Assembly: GCA_003220985.1 (NCBI GenBank)
Contig: QHTY01000157.1
Location: 474 to 18,502, forward strand
DNA: 18,029 nt
DNA from: Gemmatimonadota bacterium
Lineage (GTDB): Bacteria > Gemmatimonadota > Gemmatimonadetes > Gemmatimonadales > GWC2-71-9
Reading direction: 5' to 3'
Shown here in pieces: positions 1 to 5,846 of the stretch. A model generated the notes under the pieces. The model saw only the letters and a program-made list of their open reading frames with translations. It did no database searches and was not told where the DNA came from. Both the position numbers and the translations under genes were made by a program. Positions within the stretch are counted from its first letter, which is position 1. Each line of letters begins with the position of its first letter.

Positions 1-772
1 CGCCCATGTTGGTTCCGATCGTGTCGCGCGCCGTGAACGGCGACGTGTACTGGACGGTGGAGCGATAGATCTCGACGCCATAGCGGTCGGTGATGATGAT
101 CGAGCCCATCGAGTCGTACTGGACGCCGCCCGTCAGTGGCCGCGGCAACAACGGAAATTTCTCCGTCGCTTGCACGACGAGCGGCCGCAATGCGGCCGGT
201 TTCGCCTCGAAACCGAGCGCGGTCCGCAGCGTTCCTTCCGCATCGCGCACCACCGTGTAGGCAACGTAGCGACGGTCCCGGTCCCGCCCCGGTTGTCCCA
301 GCACGGTCCCCATGTGCCAGGACGAGTCGTAGACGGCGCGCGTGTGCACCGGGAGTGTGTCGAGCAACCACTGTCGTACGAATGGGGGCAAGGCTTGGCC
401 GGACGTCTGTAGTTGTCGCGTCTTCAAGTCCATCCGAAACGTGAAGCGGATATACGGCGCGAGTGAGAACTCGTGCTCCATCACGTCGAAGTGCAGGTCG
501 GCGGGTCGTGGCAGCGGCTGGTGCGGCGCCATTTCGTGCGCGTGCTGTAGCGCTTTGAGGGGCGGCACAACGGCGTAATAGATTTCCTGCGCACTGCGTT
601 GCGCCACGCGCGCCGCGGCGAGCGCCGCATAATCGCGCAGCACCCGATCGGCCTGCGCCCGATGATACCGCGCGGTCTCGTAGGCCTGGACCCCGAGCGC
701 CGCGGCGACGGCGAACGCCAGTACCAGCAGGACCGCGACCACAGCGCCGCGTCTCACCCGGAAACGAGTCAT
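1..772 (-). CDS. Membrane-anchored sensor protein, probable histidine kinase, N-terminal part (cut by window edge)
   Basis: The reading frame is open from an ATG at 772 to the window edge, giving 257 codons without a stop. The N-terminus (MTRFRVRRG) is followed by one hydrophobic helix at about residues 10-30 and then a region rich in Ala, Arg and Gln that looks helical. After that comes a mixed soluble region expected outside the cytoplasm, with stretches such as RYVAYTVVRDAEG and SIIITDRYGVEIYRS. This layout fits the sensing half of a two-component histidine kinase, but the kinase core would lie beyond the edge, so the assignment is inference. A GAGGG Shine-Dalgarno site lies about 12 nt before the ATG. 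A possible promoter (TTGTCA, 18 nt, TTTACA) lies at 843-814. It could instead be another single-pass sensor, such as a chemoreceptor or cyclase. Confidence 0.6.
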   Translation of the reverse strand, partial: MTRFRVRRGAVVAVLLVLAFAVAAALGVQAYETARYHRAQADRVLRDYAALAAARVAQRSAQEIYYAVVPPLKALQHAHEMAPHQPLPRPADLHFDVMEHEFSLAPYIRFTFRMDLKTRQLQTSGQALPPFVRQWLLDTLPVHTRAVYDSSWHMGTVLGQPGRDRDRRYVAYTVVRDAEGTLRTALGFEAKPAALRPLVVQATEKFPLLPRPLTGGVQYDSMGSIIITDRYGVEIYRSTVQYTSPFTARDTIGTNMG

Positions 773-813
773 CGTCTGAAGAATCCCTCTGAGAAGCGTA
801 CCGGGCAACGGTT

Positions 814-843
814 TGTAAACTTGGCTGGACCGTTCCCTGACAA
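814..843 (-). promoter_or_regulatory. Possible promoter of the sensor gene, overlapped by an inverted repeat
   Basis: On the - strand TTGTCA (843-838) is followed after 18 nt by TTTACA (819-814), about 40 nt before the ATG at 772. The -35 is close to consensus and the -10 is weak. A 7-bp inverted repeat, GGTTTGT (810-816) and ACAAACC (840-846), overlaps both boxes with centres 30 bp apart, so a dimeric regulator could bind there. This is sequence inspection only. Confidence 0.3.
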
Positions 844-875
844 ACCTGCGGGATGGACGCTCATACATTTAGCGC

Positions 876-969
876 GGAACGAGAAGTAGGTCGCGGCGTA
901 GTGTCGACGGCCACTCCGCCCGACCTCGCCAACCCGGAGCGCATGCATGGCTCCGGGTTCGGTTTTTTT
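876..969 (+). ncRNA. Candidate structured small RNA with its own terminator
   Basis: No + strand gene lies upstream, yet a + oriented intrinsic terminator ends here. Just before it is a long imperfect hairpin. AGGTCG (888-893) pairs with CGACCT (921-926), GGCG (895-898) with CGCC (917-920), and AGT (900-902) with ACT (913-915). One base is bulged, there is one mismatch, and the loop is 10 nt. The terminator hairpin (931-959) and T7 follow within 5 nt. A -10-like TACATT at 864-869 would start a transcript of about 94 nt near 876, but no convincing -35 box is visible. No known RNA family was recognised: it lacks the SRP RNA apical motif and tRNA features. The start is approximate. Confidence 0.35.
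931..969 (+). terminator. Rho-independent terminator, + orientation
   Basis: AACCCGGAG (931-939) pairs perfectly with CTCCGGGTT (951-959) across an 11-nt loop, followed by CGG and seven T (963-969). There is no T-tract on the - side, so it acts in the + direction. It would end the candidate small RNA or some other antisense transcript. Confidence 0.7.
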
Positions 970-975
970 CAGGGG

Positions 976-1011
976 AAAAAAATGTAGGGGCGCAGCATGC
1001 TGCGCCCCTAC
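976..1011 (-). terminator. Palindromic terminator of the DUF1097 gene
   Basis: On the - strand a perfect palindrome (1011-984, arms GTAGGGGCGCAGCA and its complement) is followed by one A and seven T (982-976). It lies about 50 nt after the DUF1097 stop codon, so it is well placed to end that transcript. Its T-tract faces the T-tract of the opposing + terminator, with only six bases between them. Confidence 0.65.
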
Positions 1012-1035
1012 CATGCACCATGTCTGCGCCCCTAC
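984..1035. repeat. REP-like palindrome plus an extra half copy
   Basis: Positions 984-1011 form a 28-bp perfect palindrome with no spacer and core GCATGC. The 12-mer CTGCGCCCCTAC at its right end recurs at 1024-1035, and both copies are preceded by CATG or a close variant. The same GGGGCGCA core, as an 8-bp hairpin, occurs at 4210-4234. A palindrome with an extra half unit resembles dispersed REP-type elements, but copy number in the genome is unknown from this window. Confidence 0.6.
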
Positions 1036-1063
1036 CGCACGTTTCTCGTCTAGCGGTTCGACA

Positions 1064-1564
1064 TCACGACCGGTTCGACATCGCCGGCACGACGCGCATT
1101 TTCCCGAGCATCTCGGCGACGCGTTCCGCCGCGATCCCGAGGACACAGCCGATCGCGAGCGCGATCGCGACGCGAATGGCGCCGTTCATCGCGAACGTCC
1201 TGAATCCCATCGCGAGGTAGGTCGCGGCGCCGATGATTGCTCCTGCCGAATACGAGAGCAGCGGGACCCAGCGCGCCTGGTACACCATTCCGAACACCGC
1301 GGCACCGAGCACCAGCGCGTCTAGGATTTCTTGTCTCCCGAGCGCGGCCGCGATGGCGATATACAGCGCCGCCCAGATGACCCCAGAGATCGTTCCGAGG
1401 ATCGACCTCTGCAGCCCCATGACACCGCCGCCCGCGCCCACGAAGCAACCGAGGCCGACGATCACGGGCCACAATTGCAGATTCACTTTGAGCAGATGCG
1501 AGATGGCGGCCCACACGGCCGCAACGATCCCCAAACTCAAGGCTTTGGTGGTTGAAGCGCTCAT
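1064..1564 (-). CDS. DUF1097 family inner membrane protein
   Basis: This 166-residue protein is almost entirely hydrophobic, with about five predicted membrane helices. It has Gly/Ala-rich segments such as GLGCFVGAGGGVMGLQ and a basic tail ending in MSNRS. Length, helix spacing and the early glycine-rich loop match the DUF1097 family, whose best-known member is Escherichia coli YcdZ. No biochemical function is established for that family. The ATG at 1564 has an excellent GGAGGAGG site 8 nt upstream. It has its own promoter (1632-1603) and terminator (1011-976), so it is probably transcribed alone. The family call is from memory of sequence pattern and was not searched. Confidence 0.7.
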   Translation of the reverse strand: MSASTTKALSLGIVAAVWAAISHLLKVNLQLWPVIVGLGCFVGAGGGVMGLQRSILGTISGVIWAALYIAIAAALGRQEILDALVLGAAVFGMVYQARWVPLLSYSAGAIIGAATYLAMGFRTFAMNGAIRVAIALAIGCVLGIAAERVAEMLGKMRVVPAMSNRS

Positions 1565-1602
1565 CTGTTGGGCCTCCTCCAGTGAAGGGGGATTGCGGCG
1601 CC

Positions 1603-1632
1603 AACATAATGGACTGGCAGGGCGGGGTGCAA
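1603..1632 (-). promoter_or_regulatory. Promoter of the DUF1097 gene
   Basis: TTGCAC (1632-1627), an 18-nt spacer and TATGTT (1608-1603) lie on the - strand about 40 nt before the ATG at 1564. The same TATGTT-type hexamer precedes the DUF5679 gene (8269-8264), and TATCTT precedes the gene starting at 17610. Confidence 0.5.
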
Positions 1633-1643
1633 CGGCCGTGTGG

Positions 1644-3533
1644 CTAAGGTCGTTGAATTACATAGGCTTCCATCGCGTAATACTCCGGCAGTCCCAGCCG
1701 ATCGGCCCGCGCCGCAGTCTCGAGATTGCGCGCCTCCACGCGCTGCCAGAACTCCCGCTCGTCATAGCCGGGGAAGGGCGCGGTGTCCTTCTGCGACTGG
1801 TGGCGGAAGATGGCGAGGACCTTGGCGTGCAGCTCGTCCTGCGACAGCGGCACGAGGACATCGGCTTCGGTGAGTGACCATTCCTGCCACGCGCCGCGAT
1901 ACAGCCACACCTCGGGTCGCGGCCCCTTGGAGCGCTCCAGCGCGCGCTCGACGGCGGCTTTGCAGGTCCGGTGGGTGCCGTGCGGGTCCGAGAGGTCGCC
2001 GGCGACGAACACGAGGTCGGGCTGCACCTCGTCGAACAGCCGCAGCACGATCGCGATATCGTCGTCGCTGAGTGGCCGTTTGCGGACTTCGCCCGTCTGA
2101 TAAAACGGCAGATCGAGGAATCGCGCAGCACTCGGCGGAATGCCGACCGCCGCCAGCGCGGCAATCGCTTCCGATTCGCGAATGAATTTCTTCAAGTGTT
2201 GCACGACCGGGACGTCCACATCCCCCGGCGCTTTCTGTTCGATCCCGGTGGTGATGGCAGCACGCGCGCGCTGCATGGCTGCCGCGTCCAGCCCGAGGGA
2301 CGCCGCCGCCCGTGTGACAAAATCGAGATGCCGTGTCACGTCGTGATCGAACACCGCGATGTTGCCGCTCGTCATGTACGCGACAACGATCTGATTCTCG
2401 TTTTCCCACAGCTTGCGCAGGATCCCGCCCATCGAGATGACGTCGTCATCGGGATGCGGTGAGAAGACCAGCACGCGCTCGTGCGCGGGCAGTCGCGCCC
2501 GCCCGCGAATCTTTTCGCGCAGCCGGTTGAACACCTGACCGTTGATCGGCCCCGCCGATCCGGCGCGCGCGAGCAGCGGGCTGAGGTGGTTCTCAGCGTA
2601 ATCGCGCGCCGCCAGCTTGAGCACCGCCTTGCCGCTGCGTTCCGCGAGCCACACGACGGAGCGCTCGATCATCGCGGGCGTCCAGTCGACACTGCCCTCC
2701 AGCACCCAGGGTGTCTTGATCCGGGTCAGCTCGGCGGCGGCGGGCAGGTCGAGGTAGACGGTGACGCTGGGGTGGCGCTGCAGGAACGTCGCGGCGACGT
2801 CGGTGGAGATTTCCCCTTCGACCGCACGCGCGACGATCGCCGTCTTGTGTTCGCCGGTCGCCAGCAGGGCGATCTCCCGGGCGTCGAGAATCGTGGCAAC
2901 GCCCATCGTGATCGCCTCGCGCGGGACGTTTTCGACGCCGAAGAAATCCGCCGCGGCGTCCTTGCGCGTCAGGGTGTCGAGCGTGACGATGCGGGTGCGC
3001 GACGTCGCATCGGACCCGGGCTCGTTGAAACCGACGTGCCCCGTCTTGCCGATGCCGAGGAGCTGGAAATCGATGCCGCCTGCCGCCCGAATCGCCTCGT
3101 CGTACGCGGCGCAGGCCTCGACCACGCGCTCGCGCGGGATGGTGCCGTCGGGGATATGCACGTTCTCCTTCGCGATGTTCACATGCGCGAAGAAGTTCTC
3201 CCACATGTAGCGGCGGTAGCTGTGGGGACTGTCGGGCGGCATCGGGTAGTACTCGTCGAGGTTGAACGTGATGACGCGCGAAAAATCGACGTCGCCGGCC
3301 TGATGGCGCCGGATCAGCTCTTCGTAGACGCCGACGGGAGTGCTCCCCGTAGCGAGCCCCAGGACCGCTCGACCTTTGGCGCGGGTCTCGCGCTGAATGA
3401 TCTCGATGATCCGTTCGGCGACCGCGAGGGCGAGGTCCGAGTGCTCGGGAAAGACGACGGTGCGGAGTCGCTCGCGCTCGCGCGAGCTCTCGATCGTGAG
3501 GGGTGCTGCGCTGCCGGCGGCGGCCTTCGCCAT
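1644..3533 (-). CDS. nagB: Glucosamine-6-phosphate deaminase-like protein fused to PIG-L deacetylase
   Basis: This is a 629-residue two-domain protein. Residues 20-300 have the NagB sugar-phosphate isomerase fold, with ATGSTP (61-66), NLDEYY (91-96, the catalytic Asp of ring attack being D93) and GIGKTGHVGFNEPGS (160-174). NagB converts glucosamine-6-phosphate to fructose-6-phosphate and ammonia. Residues 350-629 are PIG-L/LmbE-type, with zinc-site motifs HPDDD (360-364) and DPHGTH (516-521); such enzymes remove N-acetyl groups from amino sugars. In E. coli NagB the ring-opening triad is Asp141-His143-Glu148. Here His166 and Glu171 remain but Thr164 takes the Asp place. Fusions of this type and length are known in Bacteroidetes and related groups. 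The ATG directly abuts the TAG of the preceding membrane gene, so translation is probably coupled. No nagA or amino-sugar transporter is nearby. Confidence 0.85.
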   Translation of the reverse strand: MAKAAAGSAAPLTIESSRERERLRTVVFPEHSDLALAVAERIIEIIQRETRAKGRAVLGLATGSTPVGVYEELIRRHQAGDVDFSRVITFNLDEYYPMPPDSPHSYRRYMWENFFAHVNIAKENVHIPDGTIPRERVVEACAAYDEAIRAAGGIDFQLLGIGKTGHVGFNEPGSDATSRTRIVTLDTLTRKDAAADFFGVENVPREAITMGVATILDAREIALLATGEHKTAIVARAVEGEISTDVAATFLQRHPSVTVYLDLPAAAELTRIKTPWVLEGSVDWTPAMIERSVVWLAERSGKAVLKLAARDYAENHLSPLLARAGSAGPINGQVFNRLREKIRGRARLPAHERVLVFSPHPDDDVISMGGILRKLWENENQIVVAYMTSGNIAVFDHDVTRHLDFVTRAAASLGLDAAAMQRARAAITTGIEQKAPGDVDVPVVQHLKKFIRESEAIAALAAVGIPPSAARFLDLPFYQTGEVRKRPLSDDDIAIVLRLFDEVQPDLVFVAGDLSDPHGTHRTCKAAVERALERSKGPRPEVWLYRGAWQEWSLTEADVLVPLSQDELHAKVLAIFRHQSQKDTAPFPGYDEREFWQRVEARNLETAARADRLGLPEYYAMEAYVIQRP

Positions 3534-4172
3534 CTACACCTTCACTTCGATGGTCGCCCCACGCTTGTACCGCACGTACAACCACGCCATCGGGACGATC
3601 AGCATGCCCGCCGCAATGATCGTGAGGGCGAGCAGGACGGCGGCCAGCAGAACGGCCCGCTGGGAGGCCTCCGCTGCCTGGAACATGGTCGAGTCTTGCT
3701 TGGCGAGGAGGACGATCATCGCCTGGCGGGCGTCGGTGCCGGTGCCCGTGCCCGAGCTTGTCAGACCGCTCAGCACCGTCTGCACAAGCTCGCGCTCATG
3801 ATCGCCGGGCATGTCGTCGCCGAGTTCGGCGAGCTGCGTCCGCAGCGACCGGCCCAAACTGTCGCGCTGCGCGACGGCTTCCACGCGGCGGAACCGGGGA
3901 TCGCTGCTGGTCGCCATTTCCCGCCAGACCTCCAGCCCGGCGTTGTACCGGTGCAGGGTCTCGGAGGTGCGCGCACCGCGGCTGACCGTTGCCGCGGCGC
4001 CCCGCAGTGAGATGATCAGCCACAAGCCGATCACCAGGGCGAGGGCGAGCGTCACCGCGCTGATCGTCACGGCAACCCCAGGCCGGATGAACGTATAATC
4101 CTTCATCGCGATCGCGAAGGATGAGCGGCCGACGGAGGGCCGCGACGGGAAGCCCGGGGGCGGAGTCGTCAT
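3534..4172 (-). CDS. Two-helix membrane protein with an extracytoplasmic helical domain
   Basis: This 212-residue protein has a short cytoplasmic N-terminus, a membrane helix at about residues 31-53, a charged and probably helical middle region, and a second helix near the C-terminus before a short basic tail (RYKRG). The layout resembles the sensing module of chemoreceptors or histidine kinases without any output domain. I do not recognise a named family. I chose the ATG at 4172 because TTGCAG, 17 nt and TAGCGT end exactly 7 nt before it, which fits a leaderless transcript; neither this ATG nor the next one (4106) has a Shine-Dalgarno site. A simple GTGCCG/GTGCCC repeat near 3735-3752 encodes GTGTGT in the middle domain. 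It is followed without a gap by the NagB/PIG-L gene. Confidence 0.6.
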   Translation of the reverse strand: MTTPPPGFPSRPSVGRSSFAIAMKDYTFIRPGVAVTISAVTLALALVIGLWLIISLRGAAATVSRGARTSETLHRYNAGLEVWREMATSSDPRFRRVEAVAQRDSLGRSLRTQLAELGDDMPGDHERELVQTVLSGLTSSGTGTGTDARQAMIVLLAKQDSTMFQAAEASQRAVLLAAVLLALTIIAAGMLIVPMAWLYVRYKRGATIEVKV

Positions 4173-4179
4173 TGGCCAG

Positions 4180-4208
4180 ACGCTAGTGTCCGCTTGACGG
4201 CGCTGCAA
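4180..4208 (-). promoter_or_regulatory. Leaderless-type promoter of the membrane protein/NagB operon
   Basis: TTGCAG (4208-4203), a 17-nt spacer and TAGCGT (4185-4180) lie on the - strand. The last base of the hexamer is 7 nt before the ATG at 4172, so transcription would begin at or next to the start codon. Confidence 0.45.
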
Positions 4209-4209
4209 G

Positions 4210-4234
4210 GGGGCGCAATTTGTACATGCGCCCC
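4210..4234. repeat. Hairpin with the same GGGGCGCA core as the 984-1035 palindrome
   Basis: GGGGCGCA (4210-4217) pairs with TGCGCCCC (4227-4234) over a 9-nt loop in the space between two divergent genes. There is no T-tract on either side, so it is not a terminator. It may be a degenerate relative of the 984-1011 palindrome or an operator just upstream of the -35 box of the - strand operon. Confidence 0.35.
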
Positions 4235-4284
4235 TCGCCCCCCACCTGACACCCGTCCGTCGCTGGGATGTTGTTGGAGGACAG

Positions 4285-5334
4285 TTGAGCGCTGTAGTGT
4301 TTCGCGGTGATGAAGGCGAAGTCCTGCGCCAAGCGAGCGCGGTCGTCGGCCGCCCGGTCGTCCTGTGGGAAGTCATCGGACCACACCACGCCGTGCCGCG
4401 CGCGAGCAGCGGTGCTGATGTCGGTGTCAGTCCTCCCAATTTTGATCTCGACACGATCCTGCACCGCTGGAGCGTCCGAGTCCCGGTTGGGTCGCGCTGG
4501 GTCACGGCTCCGGGGTCCACGCCGGATGCGTGGGTCGTCGCCCCCGTCCGCTCCCGCCCGCCCGCGCCGCCGCCGGGCGGGCGCGAGCGTCGCAGTAAGG
4601 AGCGACTCGCCCTCGAGCTCGCGGGGCTGGCGCTGGGGTTGATCGCGAACCCTGCGGCGGCGTCTACCGGCACGCAGACGACGACGGCGCCGTCCTCCGG
4701 CATGATCGTGCATCAAGCCAGCAATCCGCTGACCGCCGCGCGGGCCGGGCTGCAGCTCGCGATGGAATCGATCGGCCGCTGGGTCGATCTCGCTCCGGAC
4801 CGCCGGCTCCTGCTGCTCGATGATCTCGGCGAGGTTTTAGAAGACATCGACCGGACGACGGCGCTGCTGCGCGCCGTGCGCGAGCATGGCACGACCCGCG
4901 GCGCCGCACCCGCCGGCCGTCCGGAACGCTTCGACGCGGTGCGCGTCATCCGCTCCTGCCTGACGCTCGAACGACGGCTGCTGCGCGACCGCGGCATCGA
5001 TCTCGACTTCACGACCGCGCTCGAGGCGACGTATCTCAAAGGCGATCCGAACGCGCTGTTCGATCTGCTCGTCAACCTGGTGCGCAACGCCGCCGAATCG
5101 GGCGGCGAAGCCCCGTCGCCGGTGACCGTGCAGCTCGAGCAACGGGGCACGGATCTCGAATTGACGGTGCGCGGCCGTGGGAGCCCGGCGAACCTGGAGA
5201 AGGTGCGCGGCGTCGCCGAGGGCACGTTCGGCGGTGCGGTCAGCGTGGAAACGGCGCTGGCGACGGGAACGACGTGGACGATCGCGCTGCCCCTTCCGGC
5301 GCAACGCGAGGCGGACCGCCGCGCCGCTCTCTAA
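4285..5334 (+). CDS. Histidine-kinase-like protein with a degenerate ATP-binding domain
   Basis: This 349-residue protein has no clear membrane helix. Residues 1-120 are a poorly conserved input region. An H-box-like segment, IVHQASNPLTAARAGLQ, carries His143 in a dimerisation helix. The N-box, ALFDLLVNLVRNAAES, is at 257-272 and a G2-type ATGTTWTIALPL motif is near the C-terminus. The usual G1 box (DxGxG, whose Asp binds adenine) is replaced by RGRGSP, and the ATP lid is short, so ATP binding may be weak or lost. No response regulator is adjacent. The TTG at 4285 was chosen as start because GGAGG lies 4 nt upstream. The stop codon overlaps that of the convergent VOC gene. It could be a true orphan kinase or a kinase-derived regulator without catalysis. 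Confidence 0.75.
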   Translation: MSAVVFRGDEGEVLRQASAVVGRPVVLWEVIGPHHAVPRASSGADVGVSPPNFDLDTILHRWSVRVPVGSRWVTAPGSTPDAWVVAPVRSRPPAPPPGGRERRSKERLALELAGLALGLIANPAAASTGTQTTTAPSSGMIVHQASNPLTAARAGLQLAMESIGRWVDLAPDRRLLLLDDLGEVLEDIDRTTALLRAVREHGTTRGAAPAGRPERFDAVRVIRSCLTLERRLLRDRGIDLDFTTALEATYLKGDPNALFDLLVNLVRNAAESGGEAPSPVTVQLEQRGTDLELTVRGRGSPANLEKVRGVAEGTFGGAVSVETALATGTTWTIALPLPAQREADRRAAL

Positions 5335-5801
5335 GCCAGCAGCGCCTGAAGATCCAGCGGCCGCGTGTGCATCTGGATGCTGCCATCGGGACCACGCGGC
5401 CATTCGCTTTCGGGCCGATCGCGGTACAGCTCGATGCCGTTGCCGTCAGGATCGCGCAGATAGATGGCCTCGCTCACACCATGATCCGACGCGCCCTCGA
5501 GCGGTATCCCCTTTTCGATCACGCGGCGTACGGTGGCGGCCAGGGCGGCACGGTCGGGGAAGAGGATCGCGAAATGATAGAGGCCCGTCGTCCCCGCCGG
5601 CGGGCGCGGCGCGCCACGACCCGCCCAGGTATTCAGGCCGATGTGGTGATGGTAGCCGCCCGCGGAGACGAAAACCGCGTCACGGCCATAGCGGGCCGTG
5701 ACTTCAAAGCCTAAGACGTCCCGGTAGAACGCGAGTGAGCGGTCCAAATCGCTCACCGTCAGATGGACGTGGCCAATCCTGGTTCTGGGATCGATAGTCA
5801 T
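5331..5801 (-). CDS. VOC (glyoxalase/ring-cleavage dioxygenase) family metalloprotein
   Basis: This 156-residue single-module protein shows the paired beta-alpha-beta-beta-beta pattern of the vicinal oxygen chelate superfamily. The first half has GHVHLTVSDLDRS (10-22) and YHHHIGLNTW (50-59). The second half has LYHFAILFP (74-82) and DPDGNGIELYRD (117-128). Likely metal ligands are His11 or His13, His76 and Glu124. The motifs are closest to catechol-2,3-dioxygenase (CatE-type) proteins, but those are usually about twice as long, so the substrate cannot be named. The ATG at 5801 has a GGAG site 6 nt upstream. It is divergent from pruA with 45 nt between the start codons, and its stop overlaps that of the upstream kinase-like gene. 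Confidence 0.8.
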   Translation of the reverse strand: MTIDPRTRIGHVHLTVSDLDRSLAFYRDVLGFEVTARYGRDAVFVSAGGYHHHIGLNTWAGRGAPRPPAGTTGLYHFAILFPDRAALAATVRRVIEKGIPLEGASDHGVSEAIYLRDPDGNGIELYRDRPESEWPRGPDGSIQMHTRPLDLQALLA

Positions 5802-5833
5802 GTCGTCTCCAAAACACGTCTGGGTTCCCCGGT

Positions 5834-5846
5834 TACATTTCCCGGC
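5834..5846 (+). promoter_or_regulatory. Leaderless-type -10 element of pruA
   Basis: TACATT (5834-5839) ends 7 nt before the ATG at 5847. No Shine-Dalgarno site is present, and no -35 box is evident at the expected distance. It is one of four starts in this window with this arrangement. Confidence 0.35.

Noticed and set aside
876..969. tRNA, SRP RNA or 6S RNA
   Set aside because: No acceptor stem, T-loop or CCA, no SRP apical loop motif, and no long closing stem as in 6S RNA.
984..1035. CRISPR repeat or phage attachment site
   Set aside because: There is one palindrome and a half copy with no regular spacers, and no integrase or cas gene nearby.
3735..3752. Short GTGCCG/GTGCCC tandem repeat as a phase-variable tract
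   Set aside because: The units are six bases and encode Gly-Thr repeats in frame, so changes would not shift the frame; only about three units are present.
2481..4010. Long + strand open frame of 509 codons opposite the NagB/PIG-L and membrane-protein genes
   Set aside because: It is antisense to clear homologous domains, its composition is the Arg/Gly/His-rich type of a GC-rich shadow frame, and it spans the junction of two real genes.
4173..4703. N-terminal extension of the two-helix membrane protein to 389 residues
   Set aside because: The extension is antisense to the kinase-like gene and low in complexity; a promoter fits just before 4172.
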